Assembly: GCF_023973145.1 (NCBI RefSeq)
Contig: NZ_CP099546.1
Coordinates: 3,596,001-3,660,000, forward strand
Length of the DNA: 64,000 bases
Origin: Natronosalvus vescus
Lineage (GTDB): Archaea; Halobacteriota; Halobacteria; Halobacteriales; Natrialbaceae
Direction of reading: 5' to 3'
Shown: piece by piece, positions 27,595-36,032 of the stretch
Position numbering within the stretch: the stretch's first letter is position 1
How the letters are laid out: each line of letters starts with the position of its first letter
Program-made: the position numbers and the translations under genes
The notes under the pieces: model-generated
Database searches by the model: none
What the model saw: the letters and a program-made list of their open reading frames with translations, nothing else
Told to the model about the DNA's origin: nothing

Positions 27595-28830
27595 GTGACA
27601 ACGCAGCCAGTGGACGACGGCATCTATTACGGCTGGTTCGTGACAGCTGCCTGTTTCCTCGGTACGTTCGTCATCTTCGGTATCTCTTACTCATTTGGCG
27701 TGTTCTTCGAACCACTCGCCACCGATTTCGACCTCTCTCGAGGCGCGACGTCGCTCGTCTTCTCCGTTCAGACGCTCACCATCTACGTGGGCGCGGCACT
27801 CTTCGGCGGCCTCGCGGATCGCTACGGCGTCACGCGACTCATGGCCGTCGGCGTATTTTTGCTGGCTGGCGGCTTGCTGTGGACGAGCGTAGCCAATTCG
27901 GTGACCGCACTCGGGATAGCGTACGGCGTCGTCACGGCACTGGGCATGGGTCTGATCTACGTCGTCTCGTATGCGACCGTCCCTCGCTGGTTCGAGCGTC
28001 GGCGTGGTTTCGCAAGCGGCGTGGCATCCGCCGGGCTGGGCGTCGGCATGGTCGCCGTCGCTCCCGTTGCAGCGGTTCTGATCGCCAGATATGGCTGGCG
28101 GGAGGCCTATCTCGTGCTCGTGGCCGGACTGATTGCTTTGCTCGTCGTCGCCACCGTGATGATCGAGGACGACCCCCGGAACCGTGACGTCGTTTCTGCG
28201 CGCGAGTTTCCCGACGGCTATCCGGCGACCCGAAACCAGCGCAGAAGCTGGCTCGAGCAAGCTCGAGACGTCGTCGGCGTCGCGACGTCTCGTCGATTCA
28301 CGCTGGTCTTTCTCGGCTGGGTACTGATCTATGGGTCGCTGTACGTGACGCTCGTTCACCTCGTCGCCCACGTGACCGACCTCGGGATGGACGCCCGTAT
28401 CGGCGCACTCGCACTGTCGGTTATCGGGGCGACGACCGCCACAGCACGCTTTGGAATTGGGTTCGCATCGGATCACCTCGGACGAAGCCGGACGTTCGTC
28501 GGCTGTTCGATCGTGATGGCCGGTTCGATGCTCGCGTTGCCCGTGCTCACCTCTCCAGCCGGTATCCTCTCGTTCGCCATCGTGTTTGGCACCGCCTACG
28601 GCGGAAACGGCGCGTTGCTGTCGCCGCTCACGGTCGACCTGTTCGGCCCTGACGACGCCAACGCGCTGTTCGGTGTCATCTCGCTCTCGTTCGCGGTTTC
28701 CGGACTGCTCGCACCTCCACTCGCCGGACTAAGCTACGATCTGCTCGGGAGCTACACGCCCGCGTTCGTGATAGCTGGGGTCACCGGTCTGGCAGGTGCT
28801 GCGCTGACAGCGCTGGCAACACGAGAATAA
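27595..28830 (+). CDS. MFS transporter (OFA/monocarboxylate-like)
   Basis: A 411-residue secondary carrier with 12 predicted helices. The N-terminus is YYGWFVTAACFLGTFVIFGISYSFGVFF, typical of OFA/monocarboxylate-type MFS proteins. The loop between helices 2 and 3 is GGLADRYGVTRLMAVG, and the matching one in the second half is FASDHLGRSRTFVG. The GTG at 27595 is the start, supported by the TATA position. Divergent from atoE; likely carries a carboxylate but the substrate is not certain. Confidence 0.88.
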   Translation: MTTQPVDDGIYYGWFVTAACFLGTFVIFGISYSFGVFFEPLATDFDLSRGATSLVFSVQTLTIYVGAALFGGLADRYGVTRLMAVGVFLLAGGLLWTSVANSVTALGIAYGVVTALGMGLIYVVSYATVPRWFERRRGFASGVASAGLGVGMVAVAPVAAVLIARYGWREAYLVLVAGLIALLVVATVMIEDDPRNRDVVSAREFPDGYPATRNQRRSWLEQARDVVGVATSRRFTLVFLGWVLIYGSLYVTLVHLVAHVTDLGMDARIGALALSVIGATTATARFGIGFASDHLGRSRTFVGCSIVMAGSMLALPVLTSPAGILSFAIVFGTAYGGNGALLSPLTVDLFGPDDANALFGVISLSFAVSGLLAPPLAGLSYDLLGSYTPAFVIAGVTGLAGAALTALATRE

Positions 28831-28848
28831 CGTGAGAAACCGCTCGGC

Positions 28849-28906
28849 CGATATCTCGATTAGGTGGCTCCTCGAGTCGATATCTCGATCAGCGGGCGTC
28901 CTCGAG
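28849..28906. repeat. Imperfect tandem repeat over the 3' end of the acyl-CoA synthetase gene
   Basis: Two units of 28-29 bases, each running from CGATATCTCGAT to CCTCGAG: 28849-28876 and 28878-28906. The second includes the stop codon and last codons of the synthetase gene (read leftwards); the first lies just beyond the stop. Confidence 0.6.
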
Positions 28907-30943
28907 TTCCTCGAGAGCTCCTGGATTCTCGAGACTCGAGAGGTCGCCCAGATCTTCGCCGGTGTAAGCCGCCTGGACGGCTCGCCGAATAATTTTCCCC
29001 GACTGGGTCTTGGGGAAGGCGTCGACGAAGAGGATCTCCCGGGGACGGAACGGCTTCCCGAGTTCCTCACCGACCTGTTCACGCAGTTCAGCACGGAGCT
29101 CGTCGCCCTCGTCGACGCCCTGCTCGAGGATGACGTAGGCGACGACGGCGGTACCGGTGGTGTCGTCGGGGGCCCCGACGGCGGCCGCCTGGTTGACGGC
29201 GTCGTGATCGATCAGCGCACCTTCGACTTCTGCGGGGCCGACTTTCCGACCGGCCACGTTTAGCGCGTCGTCCGCCCGTCCGTGGAGGAACCAGAAGCCA
29301 TCCTCGTCCTGCTGGGCCCAGTCGCCGTGATCCCACAGGTCCTCGAACGTCGACCAGTACTCCTCGAGGTAGCGCTCGTCGCCGCTCCAGAGCGATTTCG
29401 TCATCGATGGGCAGGAGTCCCGGGCGACGAGGTACCCGCGCTCGTGATCGTCTTTGACCGACTCGCCGGTGGCGTCGACGATGTCGATGTCCATGCCGAG
29501 GCCCGGTCCGCCGAGGGTACAGGGTTTGAGCGACTGGATCGGCATCGGCATCAGGAAACAGCCACAGATCTCGGTGCCCCCGGAGATGTTGATGATGGGG
29601 GCCTCGCCGCCACCGACGTGCTCGTAGAACCAGCGCCAGGACTCCGGATCCCAGGGCTCCCCCGTCGATCCCAGGAGGCGAAGCGACGAGAGATCGTGGC
29701 CCCCGAGCCACTCGTCTTCTCCGGCTTCACTGGATCCGGATGGCTCGTCAGACGTAGTCTGACGCCCGCCGTGTTTGCGGAGTGCGCGAATGGCCGTCGG
29801 TGAGATACCGAACTGCGTCAGTCGATGGCGGTCGATCATCTCCCAGAACCGGTCGGGGTTCGGGTGGTCTGGCGCGCCCTCGTACATGAAGACGGTGCCG
29901 CCGAACGTGTGGACGCCGATGAGCGTCCAGGGCCCCATCATCCAGCCGATGTCGCTCACCCAGAAGAAGCGGTCGGCGGGTTTGAGGTCGAAGCCGAAGT
30001 ACAGTTCTTTCGCACACTGGGTTTGCACACCCGCGTGCGTGTGAACGATCCCCTTTGGTTTTCCCGTGGTGCCAGAGGAGTAGAGGAGCATCGACTCCTG
30101 GCTCGAGGGCAGGGACTTGCTCTCGTACGCGTCGTCCTGGGACTCCACGGCGTCGGCCCACCACTCGTCACGGTCGTCATCCCAGGGGATCTCGTGAGGG
30201 GTGTCTGGATCGCTCGAACCTAACCGGTCGAAGACGATCGTGTGTTCGACGTGACCGGCTTCCTCGATGGCTTCATCCCCCGACTCCTTGAGGAAGATAG
30301 GGCTGCCGCGGCGGTAAAATCCGTCTCCGGTGAACAGCACTGAACAGTCGGCGTCCTCGAGGCGAGTGGCGACGGCGTCGACGCCGAAGCCGGAGAAGAT
30401 GGGTACCGCGATGGCACCGACCTTGAAACAGCCGTACAGAATCGAGACGACCTCGGGTACCATCGGCATGTACAGCCCGACCGTATCGCCCGTCTCGACG
30501 CCCCGGTCCTCGAGCGCGTTCGCCACTTTGTTCGCCTGGCGGTGGAGTTCGTGGTAGGTGATCTCGCGAACCTCGCCGTCTTCGCCCTCCCAGATCGTCG
30601 CTACCTTGTTTCGGGTTTCTGCCTCGAGAGCGGCGTGCCGGTCGAGCGTGTTGTGCGCGATGTTGAGTTCGCCGCCGGGGTACCAGTCGGTGAACTGCGG
30701 CGCATCGGTATCGTCTCGAACCCGATCGTACGGTTCGTAAAAGTCCAGTTCGAGGTAGTCGACAAGTTCGTCCCAGAACCACTCGACGCCGCTTTCACCG
30801 TCACCTCGATCGGTCGTCGTTCGGTCGATGAGGTCTTCGTAGTCTTCGATGCCGTGCTCCTGCATGAACGCCCAGACGTTCGTGGATTCGACGAATTCCC
30901 GCGACGGTTCGTGAACCACCTCGTCAATTAGCTCCCCGTCCAT
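28889..30943 (-). CDS. AMP-forming acyl-CoA synthetase (acetyl/propionyl-CoA synthetase-like)
   Basis: A 684-residue cytoplasmic enzyme that activates a carboxylic acid with ATP and CoA. The adenylation core shows LLYSSGTTGKPKGIVHTH (P-loop-like motif), the Acs-type DIGWMMGPWTLIG, the ISGGTEICGCF motif and the hinge/C-terminal LHGRADDALNVAGRKVGPAE. The acylation-regulated Lys lies in PKTQSGKIIRR. The N-terminal domain with FTDWYPGGELNIAHNTLDRH is that of acetyl-CoA-synthetase relatives. I prefer the ATG at 30943 to one 10 codons upstream. Divergent from the Lrp-type regulator; with AtoE nearby, it may activate short-chain acids. Confidence 0.9.
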   Translation of the reverse strand: MDGELIDEVVHEPSREFVESTNVWAFMQEHGIEDYEDLIDRTTTDRGDGESGVEWFWDELVDYLELDFYEPYDRVRDDTDAPQFTDWYPGGELNIAHNTLDRHAALEAETRNKVATIWEGEDGEVREITYHELHRQANKVANALEDRGVETGDTVGLYMPMVPEVVSILYGCFKVGAIAVPIFSGFGVDAVATRLEDADCSVLFTGDGFYRRGSPIFLKESGDEAIEEAGHVEHTIVFDRLGSSDPDTPHEIPWDDDRDEWWADAVESQDDAYESKSLPSSQESMLLYSSGTTGKPKGIVHTHAGVQTQCAKELYFGFDLKPADRFFWVSDIGWMMGPWTLIGVHTFGGTVFMYEGAPDHPNPDRFWEMIDRHRLTQFGISPTAIRALRKHGGRQTTSDEPSGSSEAGEDEWLGGHDLSSLRLLGSTGEPWDPESWRWFYEHVGGGEAPIINISGGTEICGCFLMPMPIQSLKPCTLGGPGLGMDIDIVDATGESVKDDHERGYLVARDSCPSMTKSLWSGDERYLEEYWSTFEDLWDHGDWAQQDEDGFWFLHGRADDALNVAGRKVGPAEVEGALIDHDAVNQAAAVGAPDDTTGTAVVAYVILEQGVDEGDELRAELREQVGEELGKPFRPREILFVDAFPKTQSGKIIRRAVQAAYTGEDLGDLSSLENPGALEELEDAR

Positions 30944-31081
30944 CTCACTGCCACGGTTTGCTTCCCCGTGCAATGAACGTTACCGTTGCCTGTTTTTGTC
31001 CGGCGTTCAAACCCACTTTCTGACGATTTGTAATCTCGTGGAAACACTACGTTCAAGGTACACCTGTTGGTACTAGGGGTT

Positions 31082-31618
31082 ATGTCAGATACATCACGGA
31101 GCCAGATGGATACAGGGGAACTCGAGCTCGAGGAAACCATTGAACAACTCGTCACCGAGAATCTGGATGAAGTAGACTACAAGATCTATCGCATTCTCAA
31201 TGAGAACGGACGAATATCGGACACCGATCTTGGGGATCGTGTTGGCCTCTCGAGAACAGCCGTCCGACGCCGGCGGAAGAACCTTCAAGACAACAACATC
31301 ATCAAGATCATCGGCGTCCTGGTTCTGCAGGAGGTGGATCTCGAGTACGCCGACGTGCAGGTTTCCATCCAGCCGGACGCGACGAACGAGGAACTGCACG
31401 AGTTTATCGAGTACCTGGTCGATCAGGAACTGGTCTACGAAGTCGACGAATATCTCGGCCAATCTGATCTGTTGATCCGAGTCTGGCACGCATCGCTCCG
31501 TGACGTCAAAGAGTACGTCAACGAGTTGATCCAGCACGTAGACATCGTCGAGGACTACGAGGTCGTTCCAGTCATCAGAACCCACAAAGCCTGGCACAGC
31601 AAAATCGAGAACGCCTGA
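31082..31618 (+). CDS. Lrp/AsnC-family transcriptional regulator
   Basis: A 178-residue DNA-binding regulator. After an acidic N-terminus comes a winged-helix DNA-binding domain (about 25-75) with DYKIYRILNENGRISDTDLG and the recognition helix region GLSRTAVRRRRKNLQDN. It is followed by the RAM/AsnC ligand domain (VLQEVDLEYADVQVSIQPDA to the end). The ATG at 31082 fits; an upstream TTG adds five residues. It faces away from the acyl-CoA synthetase across a 138-base spacer, so that gene is its most likely target, and it converges on the peptide-type ABC operon. Confidence 0.88.
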   Translation: MSDTSRSQMDTGELELEETIEQLVTENLDEVDYKIYRILNENGRISDTDLGDRVGLSRTAVRRRRKNLQDNNIIKIIGVLVLQEVDLEYADVQVSIQPDATNEELHEFIEYLVDQELVYEVDEYLGQSDLLIRVWHASLRDVKEYVNELIQHVDIVEDYEVVPVIRTHKAWHSKIENA

Positions 31619-31687
31619 CAGAATCCCGTTACCGCTTTGCATTAGTCGTTGTGCAGAGACCTCACGTGATAGTCGTGCAACCCTCGT

Positions 31688-32785
31688 TCACGTGCCACTC
31701 GAGTTCCCATCGTCTTCGGTGTGTAACAAACACCGGCTGTCGTGATCGGTGCCAACGTCGACGAGCGACGGCTCCTCGCTCGAGCAGGCGTCTATCGCAC
31801 GATGACAGCGCGGATGGAACGAACAGCCCGATGGCGGATCTGATGGATCGGGAGTCTCTCCACGAATTTGTATCTTCTCGGGTTTGAGTTCGGCCTCGGA
31901 CTGTTCGACGATCGGAATTGCCGAAAGTAGCTGCTCCGTGTATGGATTCTGTGGTGACCGAAAGAGGTTCTCTGCACTGGCTCGTTCCATGAACTTCCCG
32001 AGGTACATCACGCCGATACGGTCTGCGATGTTCTTCGTCAGGCTCAGGTCGTGGGTAATCAGCAGATACGAGAGGTTCAGATCCCGTTGCAGTTCCTCGA
32101 GTAAGGCGATGACCTTCGCCTGGACACTCACGTCGAGCGCGCTCGTCGGCTCGTCGAGCACGAGCAACGTCGGGTTCAGTGTGAGCGCTCGAGCGATAGC
32201 GACCCGCTGTTTTTGCCCTCCGGATAGCTCGTTGGGGTACCGATAGAGGAAGTCCTCGGGGAGGTCAACTCGTTTGAGCAGCGATTTGACGCGCTCGCGG
32301 CGCTCGGCTTTCGAGCCGATGTCGTGGACGATCAGCGGTTCGGCGACGATGTCTTTGATCCGTTTTCGCGGGTTCAACGACGACGTCGGATCCTGGTAGA
32401 CGACCTGTATCTCGCGTCTAATCGGCTTCAATTCGCGTTCGCCGAGACTCGAGATGTCGGTTCCGTTGAACTCGATGGTGCCGGACGTGGGCGCGTGCAA
32501 TCGAGCAACCGTTTTTCCGAGCGTCGTTTTCCCACAGCCGGATTCCCCGACGATTGCATACGTTTCCCCGCGGCGAACGTCGAACGAGACGCCGTCGACG
32601 GCTTTCACCTCCCCGACTTTCGTTTTCAGGAGGCCACCGGTGATGGGATAGTATTTTTTGAGGGCTCGAACTTTGAGCACTGGTTCATCCTCGAGGGGAG
32701 AATTCACTGCCTGCTCGGCGGTTTTCGTCTCACCCGACGAGGGTGCTGGGCTGGAACTCGTGGTGTCCGTATTCGGTGTACTCAT
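31688..32785 (-). CDS. Peptide-type ABC transporter ATP-binding protein, DppF/OppF type
   Basis: A 365-residue ATPase. Walker A is [12 protein letters not shown], the Q-loop is VVYQDPTSSLNPR, the signature is LSGGQKQRVAIARAL, Walker B is LLVLDEPTSALD, and the intact C-terminal Cys motif is GCSFHPRCHRAIDAC. A 40-residue Ser/Thr/Pro/Glu-rich leader precedes the domain. Unlike the homologue at 8569-9906, it has no insert. Last gene of the operon; its start overlaps the OppD stop by 4 bases. Confidence 0.92.
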   Translation of the reverse strand: MSTPNTDTTSSSPAPSSGETKTAEQAVNSPLEDEPVLKVRALKKYYPITGGLLKTKVGEVKAVDGVSFDVRRGETYAIVGESGCGKTTLGKTVARLHAPTSGTIEFNGTDISSLGERELKPIRREIQVVYQDPTSSLNPRKRIKDIVAEPLIVHDIGSKAERRERVKSLLKRVDLPEDFLYRYPNELSGGQKQRVAIARALTLNPTLLVLDEPTSALDVSVQAKVIALLEELQRDLNLSYLLITHDLSLTKNIADRIGVMYLGKFMERASAENLFRSPQNPYTEQLLSAIPIVEQSEAELKPEKIQIRGETPDPSDPPSGCSFHPRCHRAIDACSSEEPSLVDVGTDHDSRCLLHTEDDGNSSGT

Positions 32786-33972
32786 TGGCTACCACCGTCC
32801 GTCCGTTTGGATGGTGGCTCAGTCATCTGGTTTCGCTCCGATAGTTCGGCTGTCGTTTCGCTCTCGAGTGACGACGACACCTCGGGACGATCCCGAGTAC
32901 CACCTTCGAAGTCGATTTCGGTCTGTGCGATCTCGAGTGCCTCTTCCGCGGTCGTATCGTCGTCGTACAGATAACAGGCGACCTCGTGCCCGTCGGCCGG
33001 TTCGTACAGCGGCGGTTTTTCGCCGTCACAAACGCCATCCATGGCGGCCGGACAGCGGGGATGGAAACGACAGCCCTGTGGTGGATCGGTATAATCGGGG
33101 AGCAATCCGTCGATGCCTTCACGCTGGAACGCGGTCAGTTTGGGGACGCTGTCGATCAGTCCACGACTGTACGGATGCAGTGGCTCGTCGAGAATCTCGT
33201 CTCGGGTGCCGACTTCCGCAATTTCGCCTGCGTACATGACGTAGATACGGTCTGCGATCCGGCGAGCAACCCCGAGATTGTGCGTAATATAGAGCATCGA
33301 GAGCCCCTCGCGATCGATCTGTTCACGCAATAACTCGATTAACTGATCCTGAACGGTAACGTCGAGGGCAGTCGTGGGCTCGTCTGCGATGAGAAACTCC
33401 GGTTCGCTCAGCAGAGCCATCGCGATGAGAACCCGCTGGCGCATTCCGCCGGAGAGTTCGATCGGATACCGGTCGAGGACGCCTTCGGGATCGGGAATCT
33501 GTAATCTGTCGAGGAGTTCGATGCTTCGTTCACGCATCGCTTCCTCGTCCCCACCGCGACGGCCCAGGATACTCTTGCCTAACTCGAGCCAGCCGACCTC
33601 CGTCTTGCCGGTGTACGTCAACACGTCGCGCATCATCTCACCAACGGTGAAGACGGGCGAGAGGCTGGTCATGGGATCCTGAAATATCATCCCCATACAC
33701 TCGGCTTTGACACGTTTGTGGGCTGCCGGATCGTTCAGGAGTTCTTCGCCCCGATAGCGGAGTGTTCCGCCGGTAACCTCTCCCGGTGGCTGGGGCAACA
33801 TGCTCATAATCGTCTCGGCCGTGACGCTTTTCCCACAGCCGGATTCACCGACGATAGCGACCGTTTCGCCTTCGTCGACGTACAGGTCGACGCCGTTGAT
33901 CACTTTCGACCGACCGTCGTAGGTGTTGAAATCGACGTGTAGATCCGAAACCTCGAGGAGGGGGTCGCTCAT
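32782..33972 (-). CDS. Peptide-type ABC transporter ATP-binding protein, DppD/OppD type
   Basis: A 396-residue ATPase. Walker A is GESGCGKSVTAE, the Q-loop is MIFQDPMTSLSP at the normal spacing from Walker A, the signature is LSGGMRQRVLIAMALL, Walker B is [12 protein letters not shown] and the Cys motif is GCRFHPRCPAAMDGVC. A polar C-terminal tail of about 60 residues follows. It lies 116 bases after the permease gene and is coupled to OppF. Confidence 0.92.
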   Translation of the reverse strand: MSDPLLEVSDLHVDFNTYDGRSKVINGVDLYVDEGETVAIVGESGCGKSVTAETIMSMLPQPPGEVTGGTLRYRGEELLNDPAAHKRVKAECMGMIFQDPMTSLSPVFTVGEMMRDVLTYTGKTEVGWLELGKSILGRRGGDEEAMRERSIELLDRLQIPDPEGVLDRYPIELSGGMRQRVLIAMALLSEPEFLIADEPTTALDVTVQDQLIELLREQIDREGLSMLYITHNLGVARRIADRIYVMYAGEIAEVGTRDEILDEPLHPYSRGLIDSVPKLTAFQREGIDGLLPDYTDPPQGCRFHPRCPAAMDGVCDGEKPPLYEPADGHEVACYLYDDDTTAEEALEIAQTEIDFEGGTRDRPEVSSSLESETTAELSERNQMTEPPSKRTDGGSQ

Positions 33973-34088
33973 CTCGAGTCACCTCCTGTGATCGCTCGTG
34001 GTTCGTCACGTTCGAACGTGGTAACCGTGCCAATAGCGAGCGGCAGAATCGACCCCCACGTCGACACATGAGGAAGTACTCGCCCCAT

Positions 34089-34988
34089 CTACTTCACCTC
34101 CACGTCGAAGACGTCCCGGAGGCCATCTCCGAGTAAGTTGAATCCGAGAACGGCAATGAAAATCGCCAGGCCGGGGAACGTCGAGTACCACCACTGGGCG
34201 GGGAGGTAGACTCGCCCTTCACTGATCATAGTTCCCCACTCGGGCGTCGGGGGCTGGGCTCCCAGGCCGAGGAAGCCGAGTCCGGCGCCGATCAAGATGG
34301 CGTACCCCATGTCGAGGCTGAATTTGACAGTAATTGGTGCTAGGATATTCGGCAGGATTTCGCGGAACATAATTCGGATTCGGTTCGCTCCGATACCGCG
34401 GCTGGCTTCGACGAACTGTTCTTCCCGAACGGAAACTACCTCGCCATAGACCAGCCTGGCGTACCAGGGCCACCAGACGATGGCGATGGCAATCATCGCG
34501 TTTCGTAAACTCGGCTGTAGCGGGACGGCCACGGCAAGCGCGAGGACGAGCGGTGGAACTGAGAGGAAGACGTCCGTAATGCGCATCAGAACGGTTCCGA
34601 GCGCACCACCGATGTATCCGGCCACGAGGCCGACAGGGACGCCGATACCGATGGCGAACGTGAGGACGAAGATGCCGAGAACCAGTGAGTAACGGGTTCC
34701 GAATATGACCCTCGAGAGGATGTCACGGCCAGCCTGATCCGTCCCGAACGGGTGTTCCCAACTCGGTTCGGCAAACCGGTTCGCGAAGTCGACTGCGGGT
34801 TCGCCCATGTAGCCGGCATCCTGTGGATGGCGGGCGATGTACGGTGCGAAGATAGCGATGAATACCAGCCCCAGGATGATGCCGAGCCCAACCAGCGAAA
34901 GCGGATTCTGTCGGAAGCGATACGCGATTCGCTTCGCGCTTTCGATCCGGTTTTCCATCGCTTCGGAGTCCGCTGAGAGCGTACTCAT
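34089..34988 (-). CDS. Peptide-type ABC transporter permease, DppC/OppC type
   Basis: A 299-residue permease of ordinary length with six helices. It has an N-terminal cytoplasmic segment, NPLSLVGLGIILGLVFIAIF as first helix, HPFGTDQAGRDILSRVIFGT (family motif), the EAA loop FVEASRGIGANRIRIMFREI and GFLGLGAQPPTPEWGTM. Overlaps the DppB gene by 4 bases. Confidence 0.92.
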   Translation of the reverse strand: MSTLSADSEAMENRIESAKRIAYRFRQNPLSLVGLGIILGLVFIAIFAPYIARHPQDAGYMGEPAVDFANRFAEPSWEHPFGTDQAGRDILSRVIFGTRYSLVLGIFVLTFAIGIGVPVGLVAGYIGGALGTVLMRITDVFLSVPPLVLALAVAVPLQPSLRNAMIAIAIVWWPWYARLVYGEVVSVREEQFVEASRGIGANRIRIMFREILPNILAPITVKFSLDMGYAILIGAGLGFLGLGAQPPTPEWGTMISEGRVYLPAQWWYSTFPGLAIFIAVLGFNLLGDGLRDVFDVEVK

Positions 34989-36001
34989 TCCTCATCACCC
35001 CCGTAGCGAACGCGTGGGTCGAAGTAGCCGTACATGATGTCGACAACCATATTCGCGATGATGTAGACCAGGCCAACGACCAGAGTCACACCGACGATAG
35101 CGTTGATGTCGTTCTCGAGAATCGCAGTGACACCGTAGCGGGCCATGCCCGGCCAGGCAAAGACGATCTCGATGAGAAACGCCGACCCGATCAGGAAGCC
35201 ATAGTCCAGGGCGATAATCGTCAGCGTCGCCGCGAACGAGGACTTCAGGACGTACTTGTAGGCGATGAGTTTTGCCGGGATCCCCGACGTTTCGAGGGCG
35301 TGGACGTAGTCTTTGTTGAACTCTTCGATGAAACTCGATCGGGTCATGCGTGCGATGTCGGCCATAGGTGCAAGTGCGAGGGTGAATGCGGGGAGTGCAA
35401 GGTGAGCGAGGGCGCTACGAAACGCAGCGAAGTCGGTGGCGATGAGGCTATCGACGAGCATGAGTCCGGTGATGCGGGGTGGTGCCGATGCTATGCGGCC
35501 CGTTGCCGGCAGCCAACCCATGTAGAACGCGAACACGAGTTGGAGCAAGATAGCGACCCAGAACGCAGGCATCGAAACGCCAAAGAAGGCGAACAGTCGG
35601 CCAACGTTGTCCTCGAACCGGTCTTTGTTTTGTCCAGCAATAATCCCGAGCGGGACGCCAAAGAGGACGGCGATAGCCATTCCAACGGTAATCAGTTCGA
35701 ACGTCGCCGGGAAGAAATAGACCAGATCCGCCGCAACGTTCCGATTCGTCGTCAGCGAGATGCCCATATCTCCCTGAAAGAGACCGGCCATGTAATTGAG
35801 GTACTGCACGACAACCGGATCGTTCAATCCCATCTGATCCCGAAGCGATTGAACCGCTTCGTCCGAAGCACGCGGCCCGAGTGCCAGCCGAGCGGGATCA
35901 CCTGGCAGGACTCGCGCAAGGAAAAATATCAGCATCGAGAGGCCGATGAAGACCGGCACTCCCGAGAGGATTCGCCTGAGTACGTAGCTTTGAAAACCCA
36001 T
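34985..36001 (-). CDS. Peptide-type ABC transporter permease, DppB/OppB type
   Basis: A 338-residue permease starting SYVLRRILSGVPVFIGLSML, with the typical FFLARVLPGDPARLALG periplasmic start, an EAA loop YVHALETSGIPAKLIAYKYV and six helices. It follows the binding-protein gene by 31 bases on the same strand and is coupled to DppC. Confidence 0.92.
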   Translation of the reverse strand: MGFQSYVLRRILSGVPVFIGLSMLIFFLARVLPGDPARLALGPRASDEAVQSLRDQMGLNDPVVVQYLNYMAGLFQGDMGISLTTNRNVAADLVYFFPATFELITVGMAIAVLFGVPLGIIAGQNKDRFEDNVGRLFAFFGVSMPAFWVAILLQLVFAFYMGWLPATGRIASAPPRITGLMLVDSLIATDFAAFRSALAHLALPAFTLALAPMADIARMTRSSFIEEFNKDYVHALETSGIPAKLIAYKYVLKSSFAATLTIIALDYGFLIGSAFLIEIVFAWPGMARYGVTAILENDINAIVGVTLVVGLVYIIANMVVDIMYGYFDPRVRYGGDEE

Positions 36002-36032
36002 TTATCAGTATAGTGGTCGGTAAATCGACTCG

